Positions 10,635 through 21,700 of a DNA stretch of 64,000 nucleotides are shown piece after piece. This DNA is from Salarias fasciatus. Lineage: Eukaryota > Chordata > Actinopteri > Blenniiformes > Blenniidae. The number at the start of each line of letters is the position of its first letter. The stretch's first letter is position 1. The stretch covers positions 13,262,896-13,326,895 of the forward strand of contig NC_043755.1 of NCBI RefSeq assembly GCF_902148845.1, given 5' to 3'. The notes beneath the pieces were generated by a model, which did not search any database, was not told the DNA's origin, and worked only from the letters and a program-made list of their open reading frames with translations. A program made the position numbers and the translations under genes.

Positions 10635-11269
10635 AGGCCCGTCCATGCTTCACATGTACGCGTTTCCGCGTCCGCTTTGGAAGGTCCGCGCACCACCGAT
10701 GCGGACGCGCTTTCTCCCATGCTACATTTTGAGCTCAGCTGTGCGCGTCTCATGCAGGCGCGGTGATCCACGCAGCCTCGAGAAGCTTTTCCGGCACTAC
10801 AGACTGTCTATCTGCTCCTTTATTACGGATTATTTAGAGAAAATTAAGCACATACATTGTCAGTACATTATCTTTAAGTATTAAAGTTTATTTAGCCTTT
10901 TTTTTCTGTTTCTGAATCGCGGGGGCGGCGCCGGAGCGATTAGTTACTTTTTCACTTCTGTCTGCAGACCTCCTCCTCCCTCCAGACAGTCTCTCTCTCT
11001 TTCCACGAGGTTTTCACTCTTTCGGTGTCTTTAAGTGGAGCCATCAGGCTGTAGCTCCGTCTACTTTCACGTTTTGTTTGCTATGGCGCTCTGGCGCAGG
11101 CGCACACTTCCGCGACCTGCGCGCACTGCGCAACGCGGTCTCAATTTCTGGCTGCTGCGCGGACGTCCGCGGATCGGTCCGCGCGGACCCTAGCGGACAG
11201 GAATTCATGACGATTTTTACGTCACGCGGAACGCGCACCCACGCGGACATGTGAAGCATGGACGGGCCT
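10635..11269. mobile_element. 635-bp non-autonomous inverted-repeat DNA element
   Basis: The ends are perfect 23-bp inverted repeats: aggcccgtccatgcttcaca at 10635 and its complement ending at 11269. Similarity continues imperfectly for a few more bases. The interior is strikingly CpG-rich, with repeated 'gcggac' words on both strands, and encodes no transposase. No clear target-site duplication was found next to the ends, so the superfamily is left open. It abuts the last coding exon of the minus-strand gene at 11.0-12.9 kb. Confidence 0.75.
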
Positions 11270-12910
11270 ATACCATATTGTTTTTCCCTTGTTCCAATCA
11301 TTTTCAAGTGGGTCCACTGCCACAAGTTCTTGCAAGTCCTGTTGGTTAACAGGGCAGAAGAAACACAGAGTATCCACTGTATCACTGTCCTGTCATTTCT
11401 AGAAAGTTCAGTGTCAGGAGGTGTCTGGCTAGTGTGAAAAGCAGAGCTCGGGGTTCTGTTCCCTTCAGAGGAAATTGTATGATGGTTAAATGCAGCTTTG
11501 AACTCCTTTAATGTGCGAATTATCCTGAGGATGGGTGTGGGTCTGGAGATCCTCAGGACTGAAGCCACTTCAGTATATGTTACTCCCTGCATCAGTAAAT
11601 CTTCAATGTCCTCTTTGGAGATGAAGGTATCATCACCCTGTAAAAAAAAAAAAAAAAAAAAAAAAAAAGATGTTAAGTGTAAAACAATTCACCCACAGCC
11701 ATCCTGATTGGCACACAACCTATCAACCTATTCTCATTTCCAGTGTGTCCTACATCACGTTATTTGGCCACATATGACAGCTTTACTTACTGATCTCAAT
11801 GACGTGGTGGTAGTGGCAAAGCTTGATACATGTGAGGGCCCTGCCAGAGGCATCTGTGGTGTGGAAACCTGAAACAAAGGGCCATATTTCAAATGTCACG
11901 TGAGTTGGAAGAGCCCCTGTTCCTAACACAAAGTAGGCAGACTGGGCCAAAGTAATTATCCAATTTCAAGTAGTTAATCACTTGCGAACCTATAAAACAC
12001 TGTTTCAGTTGACATCTCTTTCTATACTCTGCTTCAAATCACTACAAGTAATAACTACACTAAATGACCACTTATCAATAAAAGAATCAACTCCAAGACA
12101 ACTTGGAGAAGTGGATCATATGGAAATGAAGATTAGTCACTAAACGTTTTATTGTAAATATATACACATCATGTTAAGAGACATTTATATTATGGGTTCA
12201 GTCTCAAATAAAGGTGCTGTACAGGCTGTCAGATTTCTCTGAGTTCAGCACAGGTGACACTGTGGATCTCAACACATCAACATATTTGAGATTTTACCAT
12301 ATGTAGCTTAAGTCCTGGACCTGCAGCCACCTATGGAGGATATAGAATGTGAATTTTGTAAAGATCTTTACCAGGCAAACCTTTGCTTGCAATCAAGCTA
12401 AAGTCAGCTGCTTGGAGATTATTTTTTAACAGCAATGACAGCACAGCATGGTCACTGTTGCTACTGGTACCCGCTAAACGAGCGTCAACTTGATCCAGGC
12501 TGCGTGAGGTGGCTAACAGCTAAGCTAACAGCTGACGAGACGCTGGTAACTAAGCTATCAGCTTGCTGCCAGCACGCAGAGGTTTTCAAACGGGCAATTG
12601 AGGCAGTTTAGGAGGACCTGGATAGAAGTTAGTGGACGATGTTACTGCCTACGCGAAACAGGTGCCTCAGATTTTCAAAATCGTCTGGCGCCTCAGATGT
12701 CATTTGGCGAGCGGGCTGCCATGTTGCCAAACACTGCACTATTATGGCGAAACGGGGTTACGTTTATCATATATAGCAATAAAAAAATCTTTGCTGTGAA
12801 TCACTTACCGTTTGTGGTTTAGAAGGAACCAGTGGAGCAACACTCGCAAGAGCAGCCCGTACGCCAGCCATAACCGCCCTCTCTTCGCCAGATAGGAGCT
12901 CGTCCGCCAT
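11044..12910 (-). CDS. Uncharacterised three-exon gene model with a possible HTH/integrase-family N-terminus
   Basis: Three exons on the minus strand have good splice signals and matching phases. Exon 1 is 12910-12809 (ATG, MADELLSGEERAVMAG..., then GTAAGT). Exon 2 is 11868-11791 (TTTCAG acceptor, 26 codons, GTAAGT donor). Exon 3 is 11637-11044, with an acceptor preceded by about 27 T residues. The joined product would be about 257 aa. Residues 61-95 (KEDIEDLL, then QGVTYTEVASVLRISRPT) look like a helix-turn-helix. From memory, similar N-termini occur in multi-copy fish genes carrying an integrase-like core, but no core is present here. The last roughly 75 codons lie inside the inverted-repeat element, so this could be a truncated gene whose 3' end was replaced by the element. 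A GC box (gggcggggc) lies at 12938. Confidence 0.4.
11642..11668 (+). repeat. A27 homopolymer next to a splice acceptor
   Basis: On the minus strand this is a T-run directly before the exon 3 acceptor of the gene model, forming an extreme polypyrimidine tract. Confidence 0.8.
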
Positions 12911-13007
12911 GTTTCTGCCTCTTCCCCGCTGCTGCTGTGGGCGGGGCTTCGTGATCAGAGGCTCGTGCGAGAGGCGTGGAAGACCTGCCTACTTTGCATA
13001 TTTTCTA

Positions 13008-13320
13008 AACATTTAGATTTAACATTTAGATTTAGATTTAGATTTAACATTTAGATGTAGCATTTAGATTTAGACTTAGATTTAACATTTAGATTTAGAT
13101 TTAGCATTTAGATTTAACTTTTACATTTAGATTTAGATTTAACATTTAGATTTAGATTTAGCATTTATATTTAGATTTAACATTTAGATTTATATTTAGA
13201 TGTAACATTTAGATTTAGATTTAGCATTTAGATTTAGATTTGACATTTAGATTTAACGTTTAGATTTAGATTTAGATTTAACATTTAGATTTAGATTTAA
13301 CATTTAGATATAGATTTATT
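13008..13320 (+). repeat. AT-rich minisatellite of 'aacatttagatttagattt' units
   Basis: About 310 bp made of repeated 'atttag' hexamers grouped by 'acattt' into units of roughly 18-25 bp with small variations (atgtag, atatag, gcattt). It lies between the promoter side of the 12.9-kb gene model and the TUT1 relic. Confidence 0.9.
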
Positions 13321-13449
13321 CTTTATTTTTACACAGTTTTAACAAATCTCTCTCAAATGAAAGAAAAATTAGCTAAATGTGAGAAAAGTGACCTAAATGT
13401 GAGAAAAGTGTCACCTATTACACAGTAAGTGAAATTTTACATTCGGCGC

Positions 13450-14028
13450 CCCATAAGGGAGGCGGGCGCTGCTCACCACACACACTTTGTACACGCTGGG
13501 CATGCAGCGCTTCAGGGTGGTCGCCACCAGCTCCAGGACCTCAGCCGGCGAGGCCGTGAACAGACCAATGTCGGGCAGGATGGAGTCCTCCAAGCGGCCA
13601 TTGTCCGACGCGCCCCCCTCCCCCGCCTGGGAAACACGGAACGACGCCTTTGGTGTGACACCGCATCGTGTGTGCGTGTTTGTGTGCGTGTGATTCTCAA
13701 AAGGTGAAAAGCGGTGTCTGAGTAGACTTGGACTCTCCCCCTCTTCTCTGAGCCCTGAGGGGACTCAGAGGACAGTTCTGATGCCGGTCTCTTGGGTTGC
13801 TGGGCACTGGGGAGGGAGGCTTCATCACTGGGAAGTGAAACATGAAATGTCTGACACGTTGTTGCCTTCAAGAAGTTACACTGGAGGATTTCAGAGAATG
13901 TATAAAGTGAAGCTGTAAGAAGCGTGTGGCTAAGTTAGCTTCCGGTACTCACGGTTGGGTAAATTTCCGCTGCAAAGTTTGCATGGGAAACCTTTAGGAG
14001 TGGGTTGAATGTCGGTATCTGCAGACAT
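13450..14028 (-). pseudogene. tut1: TUT1 relic, copy B (zinc finger exon plus linker and catalytic fragment)
   Basis: Read on the minus strand, exon 1 (14028-13953) starts MSADTDIQPTPKGFPCKLCS and carries the first Cys pair of the N-terminal zinc finger, ending at a GTGAGT donor. Next come a linker exon (about 13845-13700, with [20 protein letters not shown]) and a catalytic-palm exon (about 13622-13456, with [17 protein letters not shown] and [15 protein letters not shown]). Terminal uridylyltransferase 1 (Star-PAP, U6 snRNA TUTase) normally has an RRM and the aspartate-bearing half of the catalytic domain between the zinc finger and the linker; only about 110 bp separates them here, so those exons are missing. 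The copy stops abruptly at 13450. It cannot encode an active enzyme. Confidence 0.7.
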
Positions 14029-14656
14029 GTTAGAAAGGAATCCAACTTTCACACAAACGGAGAAAAAAACAACACCACTCCACTTCCAGCGTCTGTCCGA
14101 CTGAATGTTAGCAAAATTGACAGGTCTGGACCAATCAGGTGCCTTGTTTGGCTGTTTTGACAAATCACGGCGCCCCATTGTTGATGACGTCAGGATCTAC
14201 AATCCTGGAGCTGAACTGCTGGAAAATGCACACTGAGTCCTTAAACCTGATGCATGCTTTCCACGTCAGTTATTTATTTGTATAATTGCAAAACTTGCAG
14301 AGCTCTAACGGCCACTCAGGCTGCTGACCTTGTTTTTATCCATGATCATGGAGCCGGAGGTTTCAGGTGTTTTGCCACTGATTAACACGCTGTGCTCCTC
14401 CTGGGTCTTCCTGGTGGGAGGCAATCCCTTCAACAGTGGCCCCTGCTTCAGAGAAGTGTATTACCACTGTTCTGGAGGTTGCCAATCTCCCATTCACAAT
14501 TTCTCCGATATGGATTGACCTGGGAATGGATGAAAAGATGGATAGATACTTTATTACTCCCTGAAGGATATTAAATAATCCAGTAGTTCACAATCAAATA
14601 AATAATAAAACATTTCCAGCTAATACATAATAATCAGTAATAAACAGTTATGTTGT
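14029..14656. other. Spacer between the TUT1 relics, possible LINE tail
   Basis: Sequence 5' of the copy B ATG. The stretch 14530-14580 (gatggatagatactttatt...) resembles the 3' ends of common fish LINEs. No coding signal was seen. Confidence 0.4.
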
Positions 14657-14785
14657 GATTGGTTGAGGTTGAAGAATGAAATTTCAGCTGAAGCCTCAAC
14701 TCCATGATTATGTAGTAACTTTTACCTCTGCAGTGGTCTTGAAAAGCCAACTGGTCTTGAGGTCCCCAGTTCTTGCGTCAGAGTG
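14657..14785. repeat. 129-bp direct repeat, first copy
   Basis: Aligned without gaps to 15089-15217 at about 94-95% identity; the flanks do not match. The second copy interrupts a TUT1 exon pair, so this is an inserted or duplicated block rather than TUT1 coding sequence. Confidence 0.75.
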
Positions 14786-15088
14786 CTGCTCATTTTCTGG
14801 TTGGACTTGGCTTAAAAACACTTCATATTAATTAAAAAACACTAAATTTATGTCACGTCATGTCATGTCATGTCAGTAAATGGCATTATTCTCTGAGTTT
14901 TCAGATGTGTGTTTAAATGATGGCCTGCTGCTGCTGCAGATCTATCAGATGGTCTCTAGCTTGCTGTTTTTGGTTGGATGTCTGAAGCAGAGCCGGTCGG
15001 GACTCACAGGCCAGGTCATTGAGCTGCTCCACGGTGGGCAGAACGGGAGGCTCGCAGTTCTCAAGGTAAAAGATGATGAGCGGCATCT

Positions 15089-15217
15089 GATTGGTTGAGG
15101 TTGACAAATGAAATTTCAGCTGAAGCCTCAACTCCATGATTATGTAGTAACCTTTACCTCTGCAGTGGTCTTGAAAAGCCAACTGGTCTTGATGTCCCCA
15201 GTCCTGGCGTCAGGGTG
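15089..15217. repeat. 129-bp direct repeat, second copy, inside TUT1 copy A
   Basis: It matches 14657-14785. It separates the TUT1 segments NNYTLT and IIFYLENCEPPVLPTV, which are contiguous in normal TUT1 proteins. Confidence 0.7.
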
Positions 15218-15443
15218 TAGTTATTGAGCCAGGATCCACTGGGGTTCCCTGAAAAACCACAACGAGAGGAGACTCTGATCAGAAAGACCACAACTGACAC
15301 ATGAACACTGATTTAAATCCTCCTGATGGTGAGGAGGGATCACTGGAGAAGTCTCAGGTTGATTATTTACTCCCATGGGAGATCTCGAATGGTTGTGTGT
15401 TTGAAACGTTTCAGGGCAAATAAAGACTCATTTGATCATTTAC

Positions 15444-15456
15444 TGCCCTCTGCTGG
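15444..15456 (-). promoter_or_regulatory. CTCF-like core motif
   Basis: The complement reads CCAGCAGAGGGCA, a close match to the CTCF consensus core. It is a sequence match only and lies between TUT1 relic segments. Confidence 0.3.
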
Positions 15457-16562
15457 CCGTTTGCAGCTAAACCCACACGTCTCACTGTCGGCCTGTGCCC
15501 TGAACATATTAACCTGCTTTCTGTACAAATGTGGGGAGATTAATCACACTTTCCTTTGAGGTTTAGAATTCTGTTATTTTATTCCAACAATATCAAGTAA
15601 TGACTGCTGATAAGTGTGTATGTGTGTGTTTGCGGATCAAGTAAAATCTAAAGACAGCAACCCTCCTCAACTTGGAGCAGCACTGTCTGTCCTCTGAGAG
15701 TGTCTGGGTGTCTGGGCGCCACAGAGGGACAAATCCAAACCAAGTCCTACCGGCCAGCTTCTTCGGCTTGGCTCAGTAGCGGATGGTGTAGACCAGCGGC
15801 CTCAGTCGGCCCTCCACCCCCGAGCACAGCTGGAGGAAGCGGGTGTTCCTCACAGCCAGTCTGGAGAAGAACGCAGCAGATTGAAGAAGCGACCTCTCCC
15901 TCCGGGATGACGTGATGCTCTGGAGTCCAGCCCAGCCCGACCCACCTGTTGTTGAGGGTGATGTCTCCCTGCAGGTTGAGCTCATGGTGATAGAACTTGA
16001 CCACGGGGAGGCGGGCGCTGCTCATCACACACACTTTGTACACGCTGGGCACGCAGCGCTTCAGGATGACTGCCACCAGCTCCAAGACCTCAGCCGGCGA
16101 GGCCGTGAACAGGCCAATGTCGGGCAGGATGGAGTCCTCCAAGTGGCCATTGTCCGACGTGCCCCCCTCCCCCGCTTGGGAAACTGGGAACAATGCCACT
16201 GGTGTGGCACCGCATCATGTGTGTGTTTGTGTGTGTGATTCTCAAAAGGTGAAAAGTGGTGTCTGAGTAGACCTCGACTGTCCCCCTCTTCTCTGAGCCC
16301 TGAGGGGACTCAGAGGACAGTTCTGATGCCGGTCTCTTGGCCTGCTGGGCACTGGGGAGGGAGGCTTCATCACTGGAAAGTGAAACAAAATGTCTGACAC
16401 GTTGTTGCCTTCAGAGAGTTATGCTGGAGGATTTCAGAGAATGTATAAAGTGAAGCTGTAAGAAACGTGTGGCTAAGTTAGCTTCCGGTACTCACGGTTG
16501 GGTAAATTTACGCAGCAAAGTTTGCATGGGAAACCTTTCGGGGTGGCCTGAATGTCGTTATC

Positions 16563-17000
16563 TTAAAGGAATACTCCAAAGATTTTGGACGTACTCCCTA
16601 TTCCGATCATTTACAGAGTGAGATAAGCTCATAAATACCTTTTTTGTGTCTGTGCGTCCAGCGGCTGGCTCCCAGCTGTTAGCATTCTAGTTAGCTTAGC
16701 TCAATAGCTAGAGGTGAAGAGGAGACAGAGCCGGACTGACGAAAGTCGACAAAATACTCCTCACAGTGGTCCGGGGGATGGCGTATTAGCACGTGAAGTA
16801 AATCCGAATGGTTATAAAACATTTTAAAAGACGTGTTTTCTTTTCAATCTGTTAAAATAACATTTTGATACACACAGACCTGCGCATGTGCAGTGCTCCG
16901 CGGAAGGATATACCGGAGCACAGCAGTAGAAGCCATAGACTCAGCCGCTGTGTGCCGGTATATCCTTCCGCGGCGCACTATGCTTGTGCAGATCTGTGTG
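16563..17000. mobile_element. TTAA-flanked repeat ending in a large hairpin
   Basis: The sequence opens TTAAAGGAATACTCC, a start I recognise from abundant fish repeats, and replaces the 5' end of TUT1 copy A. A TTAA junction is typical of piggyBac and Kolobok insertions, but no transposase is present and the opposite end was not found as an inverted copy. The last 130 bp form an inverted repeat, listed separately. Confidence 0.45.
16871..17000. repeat. Imperfect palindrome, arms about 45 bp, loop about 39 bp
   Basis: The left arm 16871-16915 (core ccgcggaaggatataccgg) pairs with the right arm 16955-17000 (core ccggtatatccttccgcgg). The outer parts cacacagacctg and cagatctgtgtg also pair with few mismatches. 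Confidence 0.8.
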
Positions 17001-17840
17001 TTCTCCACAATTACAGCACTTAGGTTGGACTCCAGCTTCACATTTGCCATATTCATGCTCTCCACTGCAGAGCGCACATCTCTTTTTCCGGGTACATGAC
17101 ACTGCAACATGCCCAAACTTTTGACATTTAAAGTGCCTTACCGGTCGAAGCACAAATTCCCTCACTATGTAGCTCATAACTCCAAGCATAACTCTTCCTG
17201 GCAATGCCTCACCTTGAAACTCAAGTACCACAGTTTCTATGTCCTGTCGGACCCCATCCACCCATGATTTTGTGCGGAAAGCATCCAGAACTCTTCCACC
17301 TTTCATGTTTTCCTTTATATCTTGAATTCCAATATCCATAGGCACCCGTGCAATGACACCTTTACGTCCCCTAGTTTTAATTCCTCCAACTCTGTTTGCA
17401 CTCACAACCTTGACTCCACAAACACCTTTCAACTATAAAGCCTTACCTACCTGCTCGAGATCTGTGCACCCCACCAAGAGGTTTCCATCCTGCAATACTT
17501 TGGTAAATTCAATACGACCGATCACCTCATTTAAACATTTAGTTAACTTCAAAGGATTGATTTTACTCACTCCTCCAGTCTTCTCACCAAACCGTATGAC
17601 ACATTTAATACATTCTTTCTCTTGGCGATCAACATCCTCAGATCTACTTCCCTTCCTCTTCTTATTGACAGTCTGCCACTGCCCCCCGAACCCCTCCGTT
17701 CCACATCACTATCATTTTCCATTCCCCAGTCAAGTAGAAGTAGATTGCTCTCCGATCCACTCACGGAGCAACTAGGGCTCCTTACATCTAAATTGCCTCC
17801 AGCGGAAGATGCTGTTATCAATCAATTGTTCACCGTATTT
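17001..17840 (-). mobile_element. LINE ORF1 remnant (zinc-knuckle type)
   Basis: The minus-strand translation reads CVIRFGEKTGGVSKINPLKL, then GRIEFTKVLQDGNLLVG, then after an in-frame TAG near 17439 a segment with RKGVIARVPMDIGIQD, and finally CCHC-type knuckles (FKCQKFGHVAVSC, CALCSGEHEYGKC, PKCCNCGEH). This matches the ORF1 proteins of fish non-LTR elements of the I/Nimb or jockey-like group. The element is 3'-truncated at 17001, where the TTAA/hairpin repeat begins, so ORF2 is absent. Confidence 0.7.
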
Positions 17841-18235
17841 GGTTTAGTGTAGATTCAAACACCTCGCCAAACACAGAACCAAGTCTTCTGCAGCTAGCTC
17901 TTCCAACACGGAAGTCCCTCTGGCCCGCCGCAGACCAGAGTCAGGCCTTCTGGAGCGTTTGATGTCACATCGTAACACATTCGTAACATGGCCGTTCATC
18001 ACCCCGCCTACTTTACAACCGTAACCCCGCAACATGGAAACGCAACACTGACTTGTGCCTGGTATGCTTTTTACCGACCCAACCCGTACCGACACCAGCT
18101 GCGCAGTGAAAACGAGGCTATAGGCCGCGCTGTTCATTGTCGGCAGCAGCGCTGCTGCTCGGGGGCCTCATGTAAGCCATCGTCGCTTCATTTTCCACCA
18201 CATCCACCATCTGGAGAAATCACCAACAAAAAGAA
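17841..18235 (-). other. Probable 5' part of the LINE remnant
   Basis: GC-rich sequence immediately upstream (minus strand) of the ORF1 remnant, with an open frame (MLRGYGCKVGGVMNGHVTN...) that may be ORF1 leader. The assignment rests on position only. Confidence 0.35.
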
Positions 18236-18437
18236 AATAACCTCCAGGTGCCCATGGTAATAATTAAATTTACAAAAATAAGCCTAATAGAAATGTGTCA
18301 CTTACCCAAACCAAACATGCAAAATAAACAAATAATAAATCTAAACAAAATAAACACTACATGCGACAAAACAAACAAAAACAAATTAAGAAATAATCAT
18401 AAAACATTCAAAGACCAATAAATAGCTCCAACAGTTT
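18236..18437 (-). mobile_element. Second LTR-like copy of the BEL-associated repeat
   Basis: It aligns with 1272-1473 and also begins TGTTGGAGC on the minus strand. No pol or gag lies nearby, so it is a solo or truncated LTR fossil. Confidence 0.5.
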
Positions 18438-18553
18438 GATAGCAACACATTCTCATCAGAAGCCGCATGTCCTTAAACAGCTTACACATCTCTCCCTTTC
18501 TGTCAGAACTGTATTATATGAACTTATAGGTTAGGGTGTTGCAGCTGCCACAT

Positions 18554-18701
18554 ACACACACACACACACGCACACGCACACGCATACGCACACGCACACA
18601 CACACACACGCACACACGCACACACAGACACACACGCACACACACACACAGACACACACGCACACACAGACACACACGCACACGCACACACACACACACG
18701 G
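18554..18701 (+). repeat. Compound (CA)n/(CACG)n/(CAGA)n microsatellite
   Basis: About 150 bp of alternating purine-pyrimidine CA units interrupted regularly by cg and ag. Confidence 0.95.
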
Positions 18702-21700
18702 ACAATATATAAATATATATGTATATGTCCAACCATCTTTATGTTTTTAAAAGCAAACATACTTGCATCTTTCATGCTTTTTACAGAGTAACAACTGCTC
18801 TTTACACAAGTGTTAATATTTAGTTTTTATCTGAATTTCTTTGAATGTTCGAGCCCTCATTGCAGTCTTGCAAATGATCCACGATAATGTCATGACCGAC
18901 AGTTTGTTTTTTACCCCCTCACACCATGAGTACAGCATGTAGGAAAGGGGCTTAGCTGGAATGTAAGTATTTGTCCAAAAGATACACTAACTGATAGGAT
19001 TCAGATGTGCTGGTGAACTGTTCACGGTGTTCTCTGTCTGCAGAGATCGGCCTCAGCCCCCCCATTATTCAGAATTGGATAAAGTGGCATAGAGGATGGA
19101 TGGGTTGTTGAATTTAAACAGCCTTTTCTAGTTTCTCCCTCTTTAACGCGTGAAATAGGTCATAGCTGTAATGATATATCATTCAAAGAACTCACCCATC
19201 CAGTTGAATAAAGAGTTTATACTTGTATTCATGGTGAATTTCACATTACTTTGCGTCAGGTGTGCTGCTTATTAACAGTAATGTGAAGTGTAATTGATGG
19301 GTCATGATGTGGCATCAAATGTTAGAATAAGCTGAAAAAACAACATAACGCTGCAGGTTCATCCCGGGGATGTTGACAGTGACAAATATACACTGCCTGG
19401 GATATTTTTAGGTGTTACTGTGACAGTCTGAGGGGAGGCTGAGTTTCTTTGAATAATAGAAAAGAGAGAGTGAAAGAGAGAGTTTAGTGTGTGATATAAA
19501 TGAGGGAGCTATTTTTAGATGGGCGTTCATCGGGGCCTCTATCTCTGTGTGTTTCTCCTTTTCACGTCCTTATAGCAGCTCTTGTGCTCACACATCTTAG
19601 TGGGAAGAAGAACCGGGAAGCAAAAATTAGTCATGCATGTGGACGAATGAGAAAAATGTGTTCAGGGTGAGAAAAATGTGGCCATGATTTAGTTGTGTTT
19701 CATGAGTGAAGAATTCATTTTAGACAAGATGAGACAGCTTCTTTCACACAATGGATATGGCTGATTTTTTTTTCCTTCAAATTCAGATCAAGTTATGAGT
19801 CTATTAAAACACATGTGCATTGTTTGTGTGTTAAAACAAATTTGACAGTTGAAAAAAATTGAGATGGTCACAGATAATGATACGGCATTTTCTTTGTTTT
19901 GCTTCAGACGAAACAAAGTGGGTCATTTTGACAGGGACATACGAGCCTCCCTCATGCAGACATCTGTCGCTTTAATGGATGCGAGTGATTGAATAGACCT
20001 GGGGCTCAATGCGGGTGGAGGTGGGGAATGTGGCTGTGAAAGAGAGTGCAGGGCCCCAAACATCTGTTATCCTATTCAGTGAAAACCGGTCACGATTTTT
20101 TCCAACAGCGGGCTGATTAGCCCTGGTTTTCCTTTCGCTCCGTGTGTCTTTCTAAGTGTGGTAAGTAATCTGTGATTACATTAGTGCACAGTTTTAGAAG
20201 AGATTAAGATAAAGTGTTGTCAAAGCTGGCAGTGACAGAATGAAATGGATTGCAGCGAGGTAGGAGGCCAAAAGCTGTGGTTACTGAAGCCTTGACAGAA
20301 GCTAAAACCCATGACAGGAAACTTTCAGACCATAGCAATTCACAGTCAGTCCCAGACACTTTGAGCACACCTTTTTATTTTAATCACACATGTGGAAGAA
20401 AACCAATACCAACTCTTTTAACTGTGTGTCTTGGTGACACTGCAAACTTGAGACGTGTGTGTGCGTGTGTGTGGGTGTCCGTTCTTATCAGGTGTAAAGG
20501 AGGTAAGGAAGAAAACGCTGAAACAGTCAGAAGACACGAACACTGAACATTGAATTATAACTGAGAGTGAGGGTGTGTGGTGTTCACAACGAGCTGGATG
20601 AAGTCTGACCTGTAACTAAACAGAAAAAATGAAATTCAATAACTCAGTCACTAATTCCAGTGGGGGGAAAATGAAATGAAGTTTCTCATTCCATTTCTAC
20701 ACAGCTCACATTCAAATGCAGGATGAAATGAAGGGAACCAAAAGCGCTGAATTTTTAGTGCATTAAATTAGAATATCTACATAGATGAGGAGAAAAAAGC
20801 AGTAGCTTAAAAGGGACACTACGAAGTTTTTGAGTTTTAAGCAGCACTTTGATATACAGTTGATTCATTTCAGTTCATTTTGTTGGCCAAAATTAGAAAC
20901 AATAACAATCAAAAACAATGGAAAATAGTGCACCTGATTGTAAAATATAATGATTGAGCCAGGCTTACAGCTTGGCTTTGTTATAAATATGGAGATTTCA
21001 GTCTTACAGGTGAAATTTGATTGTTACATGTTTTGAATGCATTTTCACCCAGGTTGGTACAAAAAGAAGGGTCAATATATATTAGATAAGGATTATTTCT
21101 TCATCCAAGTAGATGTTACACAAGAAAGTCATTGAAAAGCTGAATGTCTCTTAAGTTATGTTTATAATACTAACACAGTTGAACTAAGAGGTTTCCACTT
21201 TTATTTCAAGCATCTTTTACATTGTGATTGTAATAGCTGTGGCTCTAAAACAATCTATTCTATCAGTGTTTTTTTTATATGTTGAAATATGTTTTAGCTC
21301 ATAAGCATCTTTTTTTAACTTTGAAGTAGTGCAGTTCATGTGGGAATAAAAATCTGAAAATATGTGCTATCGAGGTTTCAGTATTTAAACTATTCTTTCA
21401 AGTGTATTAAGTTTTTTAGATGTAACTGGTGTCAATTTTAAGCATAAGGTGAAGTTTGCAGGCAACTGGCCATACCAAAAAATAACATTATAGCATTCAA
21501 TCACATCACATACCTTTATCACAGTGTTTGATTTTTGGACATTCAACAAATAGTCTTATAACAAGCTGCAAGACAAAGGAAAAGATGTTTGGCTGGTCTG
21601 CCTGCTGGTAGGAGACATTGTGAATTATGGAGATGGACTTTATGAATTATTGTTTTAAAGTGACAGCTTTACTGTCCCTGATTTTTCATACAGTTCAGAT

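Larger units (their letters stand above)
14990..16562 (-). pseudogene. tut1: TUT1 relic, copy A (partial, extends further into the catalytic region)
   Basis: Minus-strand order is as follows. The end of the zinc-finger exon lies at about 16560-16500 (TPKGFPCKLC; its ATG is missing because the copy starts at a TTAA element). The linker follows at about 16370-16240, then a catalytic exon at about 16170-15950 ([20 protein letters not shown], then [20 protein letters not shown] and TLNNR). The next exon is at about 15868-15770 ([38 protein letters not shown]). Further pieces (SGSWLNNYTLT and CEPPVLPTVEQLNDLAC) lie at about 15250-15030. All match vertebrate TUT1 in order. The RRM and first catalytic half are missing, as in copy B, so the deletion preceded the duplication. 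The two copies differ by roughly one base in ten to twelve. Confidence 0.75.

Noticed and set aside
13450-16562. Functional TUT1 gene on the minus strand
   Set aside because: The RRM and the aspartate-bearing catalytic half are missing in both copies, copy A lacks the start, and copy B ends inside the catalytic region.
18514-18775. Val/Cys/Arg-rich minus-strand frames
   Set aside because: Translations of the CA microsatellite.
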